Assembly (NCBI GenBank): GCA_003260075.1
Contig: QLIY01000317.1
Coordinates: 95,330 to 159,329 of the forward strand
From: Phallusia mammillata
Taxonomy: Eukaryota > Chordata > Ascidiacea > Phlebobranchia > Ascidiidae
Reading direction: 5' to 3'
Length of the DNA: 64,000 nucleotides
Part shown: piece by piece, positions 46,262 through 58,796 of the stretch
How the letters are laid out: every line of letters begins with the position of its first letter
Numbering within the stretch: position 1 is the stretch's first letter
Program-made: the position numbers and the translations under genes
Notes under the pieces: generated by a model
What the model saw: only the letters and a program-made list of their open reading frames with translations
Databases searched by the model: none
What the model was told of the DNA's origin: nothing

Positions 46262-46330
46262 CCTCGCCACGTGGTAGCACAGCGCAGCAAAATTAGAAAT
46301 AACGGAAGCGTCCTAGGTTCAAACCCCGTG
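46262..46330 (+). repeat. Possible tRNA-derived (SINE-like) fragment
   Basis: An A-box-like gtggtagcacagcg at 46271 and a B-box-like ggttcaaaccc at 46316-46326 are spaced about as in tRNA genes. No full cloverleaf could be drawn, so this is at most a tRNA-derived repeat. Confidence 0.3.
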
Positions 46331-46749
46331 AAAAAGGGCGCTTGGTGTCAACTAACGACAAAAACTTTAGATCAATCTTTAGAATTTAGATTTATTTCTC
46401 ACGTGGCAAACTGCGTAAAAAGTGGCAGGTAACGTCAGGGGAGAAGCTAAAACACAACGCTTTTGCTCCATCAAAAAGAACAAAAAGGTCGTTTGTTAGT
46501 TTTTATGAATATAAGGAAATTGAAACTATGCCATAATAGAAGGGACACAAACCAACCTTTCAGGTGCAATCTTCACAGGCAAAAGATTGATTAGTCGTTT
46601 CCAGTAACAAAGTTAATTTCGATGACAACACGTTGGCCTGACACTGGTCGGTAGATGTCGCTAGAAAAGCGCATCGTTGCCGTAGATTAGAGGCACTGGC
46701 TGAAATTAAAGACGTGTACACCGTTGACAACTTGATCCCTTGCGGTACA
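46330..46749 (-). pseudogene. SLC5A8/12-like remnant I (alpha), pieces of exons 11-13
   Basis: Exon 11-like sequence at 46749-46557 still reads FLATSTDQCQANVLSSKLTL and LLETTNQSF, like FIATSTDQCQAKALLSNATW and LPETTNQSF in copy B, but is shorter (193 against 215 bases) and has lost part of its start. A short exon 12-like piece (ctatgccataatagaag) lies at about 46529-46545, and an exon 13-like piece at 46395-46335. No open transporter frame remains. It marks a further alpha copy at the right end of the array. Confidence 0.75.
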
Positions 46750-48892
46750 CTGAAAAACAAATGAAAGGTTTATTATAAATCAAAAAACACGATAACTTTA
46801 AAAAAAAAGTTAGGCATACGCATCCCCGAAAACCTGCTGTCATATCGGGTAGTGGGAAACAATAATAATTTGAAGTTTTCACCCTGTTTTGACAGACTTA
46901 AGCCAGCAGTTCCACTATTCAAGTTATCTTTAACCATGGGTGCACAACATTCAGCCGTATGTCTGATAAAGTTTCTCCTTTTGTTTTTTTGCTATGATAT
47001 GCAGAACTTACAGCGATGTCATTTAACGAAGAAATTCCAGTCATAATGTTTAAATAATCTCACAAATCCAAATGCCTGACAAATTCAAATACTTAAAGGA
47101 AACTTTTGATGATTTAATAGATTCATGGGGCTTATAATGGTGTCACAAATACGAAACGATGCACGCAAAGGCCGCTTCCTTTGTGCAGCAACGTTTCAGT
47201 GAAACAAACCGGTTTTTCACGTTGCGTTTAGTTGATGTGAATAAGTTTTGCGATGCAATCTGGGGCAACATTTTTGGTGGCAGGATATTTGTTAGTTTAC
47301 TTGGGATGTGCACAACCTGTGGCCGTAAAGTGTATTTCAAAATATATAATATAATTTGCTAGCCTAAAAACTAGTCTGAATGGATCTTGTGGGGATTGAA
47401 AAAAGTATTACAGGCCCGTAGCCATAAGGTGGAGATTTTTTTGCGCTGATTTTACGCAAACAATACAAAAAATTTAGGAAACTTACATGGAGTGTAAGAT
47501 AAAGGTAGTGATGTCATAAACAGTCGAACACCATATTGTACAGCTTAATTCATGAAAAAACTTAAATTTTAACATTGATTATTAGGCACCAGTAATATGA
47601 CTAATGTGAGATTAATACTATTTGGTTAGGACTGTAATATACAAACAAAAACATTAAAAAAATTGGAAGCAGTTGGTCATGGTTCGCATGGTTGTAACAG
47701 CATATGTTGTTAAGCCGGTTCTTGGGTTGTTCGGTTCCCAAGAGATAAGTGCCCTCTATGTTAAGTACCATTATGACAGTTACATGTTATTGTAGGTCGG
47801 TCAAAATGATTGTAGCGGTCAAATGTTGCCGATATGCGATCAAACGCGATATTACAATAGACTGCGGGTACGCGGTCATATTTTTCGCAGTTGTAACAAA
47901 AGTAACAAACACTGGGAATTAACACTGCCAAATGTAATTGCAGTATAATGGTAAAGTTACGTGGACAACAAGAATCACCTGCAGCAAGGAAGCAACGCTA
48001 CTAGGTTTGATTGTTTACATACAATGTGAATATTGTTTTACTTCTGTCTGTGACATAATTCATTTGAATCATTCCCGAGATAAGAAAAAAACGGGATTAT
48101 CCTTGTAAATGTTCGTTCAATTATTTTTCAAAATTACAATGTGTCGTACTTACAGGTTGGGTTTAGTAGAATTAGAAACTTCTTTGCGTTTATCGAGGCT
48201 TTGCTGTTAGTAGTATTGTTGTTGTACATGATATGACAAGAAGAGCACTACCGATAACCGACAATGAAATGTGAATAGCACTGCATTAGCAGGTTGAAGT
48301 TCGTTTCTTTCCTTCCCAACCCAAAGCGGTTACGACCACTGCCTAAACTGTTGTTAACAGGTGATCAGTTAATACGTAGAAGCATACTTTTCACAACGGA
48401 GTGTCTTGTGCCCTTTGCTTTTTTCAACTATTTCATAATAGGGGGATTTAATTTGTTTTGAATTTTTGGATCAGACAGACAGGTTTTTTCAAGCATTTTA
48501 GTTGCGTCTTCCTCAAAAATCTGTTATTCATTTTAGGAATTTGTGTCTGCACGTAAGCGAATGTGTTTACGGCGTCATTCGCAGTAATAAGCCTGGGATG
48601 TATGGGTGCCTGCAGCAATGTTCAGTAAACCTTGACCCTCCTTTTGGCAGGTGTTCACAAGCCGTATTTATAAAGCTTTTAATGCACGCGTAACCGTCTA
48701 ATCCAATCCAAGTAAGTCCCAGAACATGCTATTGCCAATGCTGCTGCTGATGCTGCAAATATTCCAGCAATGTGGTTTGTGGTTTGTGGTTTGTGGTTTG
48801 AAACGCGCGTAGCTCATAACTAATCCAAAAATATGCCCTATATTGGGGCTTCTTTATTACATGATGTGGCTGAGGTAAATCATTCTCTAGAA
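46750..48892. other. Intergenic, no gene recognised
   Basis: Both strands show only short frames without known motifs. At 48770-48800 the octamer tggtttg+g repeats four times. The frame at 47159-47362 has no recognisable domain. Confidence 0.5.
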
Positions 48893-49424
48893 CAGGGATG
48901 GCGAACCTTTTTAGTTGAATGGGTCAAACATGATGTCAAAATTTGGAAAGAAAACAAAGTGGGTCACATATTTTATTATGTGCCAATTTCAATGCTAAGA
49001 TGCTTGTTGCTGCATGTTTTCTGCAAGTCTTGTAATCCTAGGTAGTTTTCAGTTTAATACACGCAGCAGTCATATCTGAGCTGAGACGATTCCTGGCACT
49101 TGATTTTATGAAATTCATGTGTGAAAACAAAGATTCGCATAAATATGTGGAACCGAACAGCGTCATCAAATTTACAACAAATCGTTTCAAGTTATACGTT
49201 TAAACATATCTGTTGCCTTACAATTGACTCAACAATCTGTATTTTAAGACAATAGGCAATCGTGCAAAGGGCCTAAAGTTAACTGTTGTGTTGCTTTTTA
49301 ATCTTGGAAGTCTGGTACCCCTACCACTAGTAATCAGTATAAATTTTTAAAACTACAAGTGGGTCACTGGAATTCACGTGGTGGGTCACTTTGTGACCCG
49401 CGGGTCAGTGGTTCGCCATCCCTG
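48893..49424. mobile_element. hAT-type MITE, 532 bp
   Basis: Ends cagggatggcgaacc .. ggttcgccatccctg are perfect inverted repeats of 15 bp. Exact 8-bp duplications ctctagaa lie at 48885-48892 and 49425-49432. No transposase. Subterminal gggtca motifs are inverted too. Confidence 0.96.
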
Positions 49425-49758
49425 CTCTAGAAAGAGTAGACGAATTACAGACGTTCAGACGTCGTTGCAGTTAAAATAATTCGCATACCGATGCGCATAT
49501 TATATATATACGAAACAAGATTGTCAACAAAATTTAACCTGAAAATAGACATTTCCCAACTTGTGATATATGTAATGAAGGTGTAAGTCGTTGCAAGAAT
49601 GGTAATAGAACAGGGAATGATTCCTAGAATATTATAACATACACTCATACAGTATATGATAACGTATATGATTACAAATTGCGAAGGCTGGTTTTACCTG
49701 TATAAGTATATTTACCTCAAGAAAGTATAGACTACAGATAGTGTTTCTGTGATCTATT

Positions 49759-52700
49759 ATGATTCACATTTGGAAGAGTCTGACACGGTATGAGCGACGG
49801 CTCTGTATTCTGCTCTTGATCTCAGCTGTCACCAATCCATTTTCTGCTCTCGCCACTCTTATCTTTCATTACACGCCGGAATATCACTGCAATGTTACTG
49901 CGCAAATCAACACAGTAACTAGTAAGGTAAGTACCATGTGATATAGCCAGTACACATATAACACAAAGTTTGTCCTGTCAAGTAATAATGCTGAATAAGG
50001 TAAGTCCGTTTGTCTGTTTTGCAGGGGCGAGAAAATTTTTGCTCACAATATCTATATTCACTTAGGAATGTTTTTATGCATACGATTTGTAGAAGCAGAA
50101 ATATGTTTATGCAAGTCGAGTAGGCTACATTTATCACAACTTACAAAAAGCGTTTGTGTGTGAATATTATTGAGTTGTCGGCATAAATATAGTTTTACTT
50201 TACTATACAGTTTGTGGTTATTTGTTGTAGCATTTTCAAATGTTCAACCGGACTTACAACTCAACTGAAATCACACTTCTGAACGAGTACTTGATTCCTG
50301 AAGAAACGGATGCTTTGGGGCGAAGCGCTCTAAGCCATTGTCATGCCTACAACAGAACAAAACAACAACTTGTCGACTTTGCGTCATACAACACGCCAGG
50401 TAAAACATCAAACTAAGTGTAAGTACAAGGGTAGATTTTCTGTACTTGGCCAGTTTATATCCTAATCATTGACTTTGACTTATCACATATACAGTACCAT
50501 CAGTCCTCACATGTGTGAATTTGCACGTAGGTAGATAAATATATATCAAGGTTGCCAAATAATATTATTACAGTATAAATGCAATAGTGCTGAGGCAGTG
50601 CTCCTGACACTAAACCTGTAAACAACATTTCTAAAATTGACATCTATTTCATTACGTCTTGTTAAATCAACAACTAACTAGGGTTAAAATAAAGAAGAAC
50701 ATGTATAACCGTGCATTGCTCATGCAGCAGTTTTATATTTAACATCGACGTTTCGTCGATTTGTATAGGACGTAGAAAAGTCGATTGTTTATGATAAAAC
50801 TGCTGGATGAGCAATACTCGGTTATACATTATGCCTGGCAGCAACAGTTTATTTAAAGAAAAACATGGTTTAAAACGATGGTTAAAGCCAACATAGTGAA
50901 ATGAAGTACAGACATATCGGGTTAATCCGTATAAATGTTCTGCTGTACGTGATTAACCAAATTCGTTTCGTCGATCACATGTAAACGATGTGTTTTTATA
51001 GGCAGTTTCAGAAGCAACGTGACCGCACAAAACGTCAAGTGCAGCTCAACCACATTTTTCTTCGAGAAAGGTGTGGAATCAGCAGTTCGCGAGGTATGTA
51101 CGAACTTGACTTTGTGATTTTGTAGTCTATCACACTTTCATTTTTAGTTTGATATGGTGTGCGACAATGCTTGGAAGAAACCAATGGCACTCATATCTTA
51201 CATGATCGGGAAATTTGCGGGAACATACAGTAGCGGGTGGTTTTCAGACAAGTAAGCAAAACACAACACGTACAAATGGTACAATTTAGCAATGCTATTT
51301 TTTCATCAAGATGAGTTTTTTGCGTTATGTGTAACACACGCTCTATCAAATGTTTCATTTTCTCCAATTGATTGAGTTATATTTATGTTTTTGTAGGTTC
51401 GGTCGTCGAATTAACTTTCTCGTTTTCACTTTTGTGCAAACCATAGCAATGATCATCATGGCATTTGCGAATAGCTATAATATGTACGTGGCGCTGTTCG
51501 TTGTAATCGGGTTCAGTGGAGTGGGAAACTACGGAGGTGCCATTGTTTTGGGTAGGACTCAATTCAGATGTGTTTGTCCATAATTTTAGCGTCGTTCGCC
51601 TATAATGTGGTTACAGTTATTGAGGTCAAAGGCATGTGTGAGCCTGTAAGTCAGTTACTAAATTTAGGCTTGGACGAAGTACACGAACTTTTTCGTCCTA
51701 CCAAGTGTTGCAACAATTTTAATCACGCAAAGTGACCTAAAGAAATGTTTCACACAGGAAGTGAAACTGTCAAAAAGGAACATCGCAACTTCGTTTGTAC
51801 GTTTATTGCTGTTGGATTTTCGATTGGTTACATGATTCTGCCGTTAATTGGATACTTATGCGGCAACTGGCGTTGGTTTTCGCTGGTGTCTGGTCTTATG
51901 GGACTTATCTACATTCCATACATTTGGTAAGCATGATAAAGCTTTGATGGATGACACACTAAATGATATGTTCTGCTAACCACAGTAATAAACTGATCCA
52001 ATCTTAAGTTAGTGAAAGAAAAAAAACAGCGTGAAAACCGCCAAATCAGTTGATGTATTTTTGTTTTGTTTTACGAAAACTAATGCATTTCGCTTTTATA
52101 GGCATCATCCGTGTCTGAAAACAATTAAAAAACGGGATAATACCAATACATATGCAGACCGGCAGGCACAGCGTTGATATAATCACGAAAAAAGGCGAGG
52201 ATACGATAAAGAAGCAAAACGAAACGCCAACACGGTAGTAAACACAAAGCGATTGCGGTCATCGAACTGCCGGAAGGACCATCGCTTAAATATTGATTGT
52301 GGAACCCGTCAAATTTAGCCATTTGTTTTCACAAACATCTAACGCTTCTGTGTGAGGTTCACATATCTCTCTCTCTATATATATATATATACGTCAACAA
52401 CGCAAATTACATACTTTGCTGTAGGTTGTATGTATTGGCGTACATCAGCAACTGAAGCAGACAAAACTGTTTAACATTTATTATTAATTTAATAACCATC
52501 TCAACAAAAACCTTTTTCACGCTACAAAGCGCAGAGGCGTTTGGCCTAGACCAGTGGTTCTCAAATCAACAACTGGGGCCAACGAGTACCTTTAGTTATA
52601 TCTATACGACTTGCTTGAAGCTGAATTTATTGCTAAACTACTGATAAACTTCCAGGGGGGGGGGACTTTATTCGACTTGCTTGAAGCTGAATTTATTGCT

Positions 52701-55344
52701 AAACTACTGATAAACTTCCATGATTCTGGAACTAAAGCGGATTTTTTTTTTCGATTCGGCATTACACTTAATTTTATGGCATATCGTTTAATGAGGGCGC
52801 TGTCCATGTTAGGGAACAGGGCCTTTTTAATGTCCTAAAATTTATACCATTCATATAAATAATACTTTTCAGTAATGCTTATCCTGATAAAAATAAGACG
52901 TACTGCTCTAACGCTTGAGGTGCCAATCTTACGTTTGTGGTAAGGGTTTTTTTTGGTTGACTATAGTCAGGCGTTGTCCTAGCGGTAGAGGCAGTTAAAA
53001 CAAGGATGCGACTGTATTCTCATAATTTAGTAAAAGCGGTAAACTTGTTTATCACGTGGTCGGCGACGTAATACTATGGGTGGCGAGTTTGGCGACTTCT
53101 TTGCCCCTGCCGTAAGCGGGTGCCAGTTCCTGTACCTCTTTTAAAAACAACATCGTTGTGGCTTTTACCACCCTTTAATGTTGAAAGTCAAATGCTTCTC
53201 GAAGAGGTTTAACAATTGTTATAAATTCGACGAATTCATTTGTTGTGACTTGTAAGCATAAACCGCAATTGTAATCAATTGCGTATGTATTTCTAACAAC
53301 CATATAACGCATGACCAACATTGGTCCGATTCTCGGGTATGCGGCATACCCGAGGTTTTCGTTGGGGGTATGCGGCATTCCCGAGGTTTTCGTTGGGGGT
53401 ATGCGGCATTCCCGAGGTCTTCGTCGCATAGCCGAGTTTCGGCGCCTATGCCAATACGTACTAACATTAACCGCACTCGCGGAAAACTTTTAGGTTGATA
53501 GACGAGACCCCAAGTTGGCTAACTGCGTCCGGAAAGGCAAAACAAGCCAGAAAAGTGCTGCAAAAGATCGCAAACTACAACAAACAAAATGATTATGTGT
53601 TCGACAAAAACGAGACAGACAAAACATCAAAGACTAAAAAGATTTCCATCCTTAACGCTTGGTGGTTGCTCATAAAAACTCCTAAATTGTTGTTCCGTCT
53701 CATGATAACTTGTTCGGTTTGGTAAGTTTTGTGTTGTTTACGTTTTTTGTACGTTGCGTTTAACTGTGAATTTTCAGGTTTGTTTGCAACATGTCATACT
53801 ACGCAATCGCATTTGACACCAACAGCTTGAGTGGAAGCCGGTTCCTAAATTGTTTCTATGCTGGAGTAGTGGAGCTGGCTGGTTACTTGATTTCGTATTT
53901 CACTGTCGAAAAAGGCGGACGAAAGTACACAGTTATTGGATTTATGACCATCGCTGGGATTGCAACTGTGGCCTCACCATTTACCAGACTATGTAGGACA
54001 ATATTCATTTTAAAAATATGTTTATTTTCCCTTGGTGAAGCATGACATCAGAGGCCAAGACTCAAATGCAATGATAAAAACGTTGTTACATATTGGGGGG
54101 GGGGATATTTCACTGTCGAAAAGGGCGGACGAAAGTACACAGTTATTGGATTCATGACCATCGCTGGGATTGCAACTGTGGCCTCACCGTTTACCAGACT
54201 ATGTAGGACAATATTCATTTTAAAAATGTGTTTTTTTCCCCAGGTGAAACATGATATCAGAGGCCAAGACTCAAATGCAATGATAAAAACGTTGTTACAT
54301 ATTTGACATTTTTTTAACTACCTTTTCCGCATTCTGCTGCATGTTTGCTTGTTTAAAGAAACTGATAACGTCCGTTTTTATACGGCGAATTATGTATTTA
54401 TGTCTTTGAGAAATAACTTACGCTTTTTATACCTGCTTGTTTTTTTTATTAAACAGTCTGATTATTTGACTGGTTCGAAGCAAGAATTTTGTTTTACATT
54501 TTATTTTCTGCGAGAAACTTCAGCTAATTAATCTGAATTAATCAATTTGACTTGTTTTAAGGGAGCAACGTTGCGACAACATTGTTTACGATGTGCGCCA
54601 AACTTAGCGTAGCCGTCGGTTACCACGTTGTATACCTCAGTACACCTGAAATGTTTCCCACTGCCATCCGGCATTCTTCACTAGCAACCTCGTCCACATT
54701 TGGGCGTCTCGGTGGCGTTCTCGCGCCTGTGATTATTTTTACAGGTACGTAATGTATGTTTGTAATCATCACGACAGTCTTTTCAGCCTTGGTTATTTTG
54801 CAGGGAAGGGTGGCACCAACTACCCGACATACGTTGCGTCGGGGGCTTTGACACTCATCATTTCGGCGCTTTTTATTTTGACTCCAGATACACACAACAG
54901 AAAACTGCCAGAAACCGTCGAGGAAGCGGTAAACATGACCTTAAAGTAAGTATCGATTTTACACCATCAACACGTTTCTGACTACCGTGTTAAGGTGCGT
55001 GATACATTTGGTGGGTCGGCAAATTATGTTCTACATCTAAGTATTAGAGATCCGCGTTCCGCTTCTTATAAAGTCAATGCTGACCCTTTTTAAAAATGCT
55101 ACTGTATTTGACGAGCGAATTTCAACTAGCAGACTTCAATGTTAAGTTTCGCATTCAAGAATATTGAGTAAATTCCACTCCTTTGGTATAGAATAGATGG
55201 AAACACAATCCGATATCAAACACATTTTTGATATTCACTGTTCATTTCAGTTTACCATGCTCCGTTAACGACTCGATATCCGACCAAGAACTAAAAGAAT
55301 TAAACGAAAACAGCGAAAGTAAAAAGCTCCAGGCGACAATCTAA
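49759..55344 (+). CDS. SLC22-like: SLC22-like organic ion transporter, 11 exons, 572 aa
   Basis: Major facilitator carrier of the organic cation/carnitine/anion (SLC22) type in the plasma membrane. Exons: 49759-49926, 50231-50399, 51002-51093, 51148-51251, 51397-51551, 51758-51926, 53494-53721, 53778-53992, 54562-54744, 54804-54945, 55251-55344; phases agree. The start is the first ATG after an in-frame TGA (49750). The N-terminus (YERRLCILLL .. PEYHC) is typical, followed by a large glycosylated extracellular loop with SCHAYNRT-like SHCHAYNRT, then FDMVCDNAW, the MFS motif FSDKFGRR, the ETPSWL counterpart of PESPRWL, EKGGRK, and STPEMFPTAIRHSSLA near the end. AATAAA at 55429. Substrate cannot be told. 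Intron 6 is long and repeat-rich, and part of exon 8 is duplicated in intron 8. Confidence 0.92.
52551..52842. repeat. 48-bp direct repeat around a G10 tract, with a partial hAT end
   Basis: 52607-52654 and 52673-52720 are identical (cgacttgcttgaagctgaat .. ataaacttcca). Between are G10 (52655-52664) and eight more bases. Just upstream, 52555 reads cagtggttctcaaatc, like a hAT left end, but no right end was found within the intron. Confidence 0.85.
53335..53424. repeat. 31-bp tandem repeat, three units, in SLC22 intron 6
   Basis: Units start at 53335, 53366 and 53397 (gggtatgcggcat(a/t)cccgag followed by gttttcgttgg). Each contains the near-palindrome cgggtatg..catacccg. It lies 70 bases before exon 7. 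Confidence 0.9.
53896..54303 (+). repeat. About 199-bp direct duplication of SLC22 exon 8 end and intron 8, joined by G10
   Basis: 53896-54094 recurs at 54106-54303, with G10 at 54095-54104 between. The second copy carries the last 108 bases or so of exon 8, including the donor (ctatgtagg), but not its acceptor. The coding part (YFTVEKGGRK, FMTIAGIATVASPF) differs from the first mostly at silent sites. It should be skipped in splicing. Confidence 0.93.
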
Positions 55345-55710
55345 GTGAAGACGAACCGGTGCCACAATTTCGCAGCGCATAGCGACCATCAATTTAATTC
55401 AGCCTATTTCCTAATGATAATAAATAATGTATTAACATCTACTAATTGATTTCACTACCGTCGTGCTTTGCGTAGATTGCAAATCCCTTACATTTTTTTT
55501 CCATTAGACATCTTCAAGTAAGAGTGATTTTCTTTGAATATGATTACACAATTTTATCATAACCGTTGGCCGATTTAAAAAGATTACGTCATGGACTGAG
55601 CGTGAAATCGGTCAGAAACAATGAGGTACACTCCCCACAGACCGATACTACATCCCAAGTTCATACTTGGGTTGTGCGATCTCCCAAAGGGAATAATCAA
55701 TGTTATTTAT

Positions 55711-55752
55711 TAGTGATGGGACGAGTACCCGGTACTCGGTATCGATGGTATC

Positions 55753-55826
<74 letters not shown>

Positions 55827-56114
55827 ACCGAAGGCCGATTTACACTACAAGAACACTGAAAACTTTGTGCCAATATATGCTTCGGACAGTACAAATTTGG
55901 GAAAAAGTTCCGCCAGGTTACGTATTTTTTTCGCTATCGTATGGAGATTACTTTTTTCTGCATGTGTGTGTGCACGCCTGTACGCCGGCCATGGTAGATA
56001 AATTAGCAGGTGATATACAACTAAGTACTCGGTACCGGTATCGAAGGTATATACATGTGGTACTCGTACTTGGTATCGGTACTCGCTTCAAAACCTGGTA
56101 TCGTCCCATCACTA
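55711..56114. mobile_element. hAT-type MITE, 404 bp, with a G71 tract
   Basis: Inverted ends tagtgatgggacga .. tcgtcccatcacta and exact 8-bp duplications ttatttat at 55703-55710 and 56115-56122. 55755-55825 is pure G. The element is rich in ggtatcg/cggtactcg motifs. Confidence 0.95.
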
Positions 56115-56122
56115 TTATTTAT

Positions 56123-58796
56123 GCAAATGGTTTAACATAACCCCCGCCAAAGCATAACAGGCAAGATCAGTGTGCCAGCAACTTAGAACACAATCTAATT
56201 TTAGTATGCAACGTTTTATATGAAATGACAAGGTATGCTAGGCCAAACCACATGACGAAACTGAACGTTTACAGGGACAACCAATGACCATTAATTTTAA
56301 CCACCCAATATCCTGTCTGATAGCACGTTATTTTGTGCAGCAGTCCAACTAAGTCGCTGCTTGTTGCGGCCGAATTACTGGTGGGGCTAAACTGAGCTAA
56401 ACTGTGTTTACTGGTATTTAAAATTTGGGTTTACTGCCTTGAGGGTAAAATGTTTTGGGGCTAAAACAGGCAAATTTTTAGGCCACTCCGAAATGTACCA
56501 AAAAACTGGTGTGGTACAGCAAAACGAAAAAAATGTGTTTAATTCACATAAAGGTATCTATCCAACATTAACTTACAATTTGTTTTCAAATAAACATGGT
56601 TTTCACCAGGGAGCCAAAACGTCATGTAGGTTCTTGTACAGTTCCGGTGCACTATTTACTATTTTTAAGTGTTTGGGTTCGGTTCAGGTTTTAAAATGTA
56701 ATGAATGGTTCAGGTTCAAATTTCTGGTTTATGGTTTGGATAAAATAAGGTGTAAGTTACAATTTTAATACGGTAATGAAATAACAAAACCTTTTACAAC
56801 TTAATCATAGTTGATTGTTTTCTTACAGCAGAACCACCAATAATTTTCCTAGTGTCACATTTAGCAAAAAAAGAGCATAGCAAAAAAATAGCTTTGTCAC
56901 AAGCTAACTATCAAAATTTCCTAAAAATGACAGAAAATTTCAACTTCACTCAATGCTAATGTCACCTTTATAAGCCACAGCCTGCATTTACCAACCTAAT
57001 TTTAATAACCAACCTAATTTTGTTGTTGCAAATAGAATTGGAGGGTGTTCATTCTTTCCATCTTCTGATTTGTCCTATAGTCCAAATTCTTTTTAGATTG
57101 CTTTTAATTAGATTCTACACTACATAAAACATCCTAGATAACCTTTTACAAATTAAAACCATTGAAACCTGAGTGATTTTAGTAGTTTTCTTTAATGGGT
57201 TATGGAAGCAAACTAATCAAGTACAGAAAGCAAGCCCAAATATAATTTAGTACTACAGCTGAAACAGTACACAAGATTCCATGTGTGTTTTTGTTTACGA
57301 TGATTTCCGTACAACTTTAACCAACTAACAGCCACTGTTTTTTCCAAATGGTGATTCTTTAACAATATACCTCCAGAATTGTTTAGTCCTCATGCTGTTC
57401 ATAGACCCTTCCAATTACTAGCTGCAAAATGACTTATTTTACTAAACCGAGAAATTGAAAACTGCAACAAACAACACTTCAACTGCAATTATAAGCTGTA
57501 CCTCTGTACCTAGCAGGTGGGGTGTATTAATTTTCTTTAAAAAACTGAGAAGAGTTTCAGATGCCTGGTTAGCCTAATTATTTTTATGAGATTGTATGAG
57601 AATAATGAGATTACCTATGCCACCTTAAAACCATATTTTATGATTTACATTTTTTTACAAGGCTTGTCAATTTATCTTTTTAGTACATATTTACATTTTT
57701 AAAGGTTTTAATTTTAGTTGCTATTGGCAATCAATTTGATCAATAAGCAAGCAAGTCATAGTTTACTACTGTGAAAAGATGCTAAAAGGTTACAACTAAA
57801 AGTTCATTCAAGCAGGCACACAGCTGAGAGACAAATTACTAAACTAGCAGTTGTCATCTAGGGAGGTTTTCTGGGGTCGTGTGTGTAGATGGCCTCAACA
57901 ATGGCACCCACCAATTAACATTAACAAAACACATGTACAAACTTAAACACTTAAAAAAGTCAAAATGACAACCTTGGGTATTTCATAAGTTTCCATTGCC
58001 CTTTGAGACCCACCCTTGTAATCCACATTTTATTAGTGGGCAGCCAAAGGCCACGGGTTTTAAGTGTTACTTTAAGTGGGTCATGGACTATTATGGGGCT
58101 CTGTTCTAAATCGGAAACAGTAAGAGAAATGACCACTAGGCTTGACCAATAATGTAACGAATGATAAACAGTCCTCACATCAATGCAAGCCGTACTAAAT
58201 AATTGTCGCTAGAACTTAAAATACTCGACTAGAACACAAAATACTTTGCTGAAACTAAACAAACAATACCATGACAAGACGAACTTGTATGTTGCCGCCA
58301 AACACTTTGCGCCAAATTTTATGATTTCTATGACAGAATTTTTGGTTGTTGTTTGGCAAACTACAAATCAGTTGTTTTCTTGTTTAAAGCTAAGAACTCA
58401 ACAACAACAAAAGTATATGTTTTATTTACAGAATGCATTATCGTTTGTCGCAAAAACTAAAAAATGTTGATAAGGTAAATCCAAAATCAGCGGCTAGAAA
58501 ACGTCACGTAACACAATGTTGATTAGGTAAAGTTTAAAGTAACACAATTGTCCAAATCACAGTGTACAAGTCAAACGATTGGCAAAGATAACACACACAA
58601 ATTTGTTCACAAACTTACATTGATTTCTTGACTTTAGAAAAGCATTTGTTTAGTGCAAAACATAGAACACCAAACTGCAGAAGCACCTTGAAATTGGTGA
58701 CAATAAAAATGATACATGCATTGTGCCCAGCAAAATTAACAGCTTTTTGATTTACAAATGTGCAATCTTCAAGGCGTCGAAACCATTCGTTGCGAA
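56123..58796. other. Intergenic between SLC22-like gene and GAF-domain gene
   Basis: AT-rich; I see no exon with a recognisable motif on either strand. The right part presumably holds the 3' UTR of the minus-strand GAF gene. An AATAAA on the minus strand occurs at 58436-58431. Confidence 0.5.

Noticed and set aside
48400-48700. Frame 48502-48693 as a small Cys-rich secreted protein
   Set aside because: No signal peptide, and no homologous context; composition fits chance.
52960-53030. A-box-like gcggtagaggcag, possible tRNA
   Set aside because: No B box at a proper distance and no acceptor stem.
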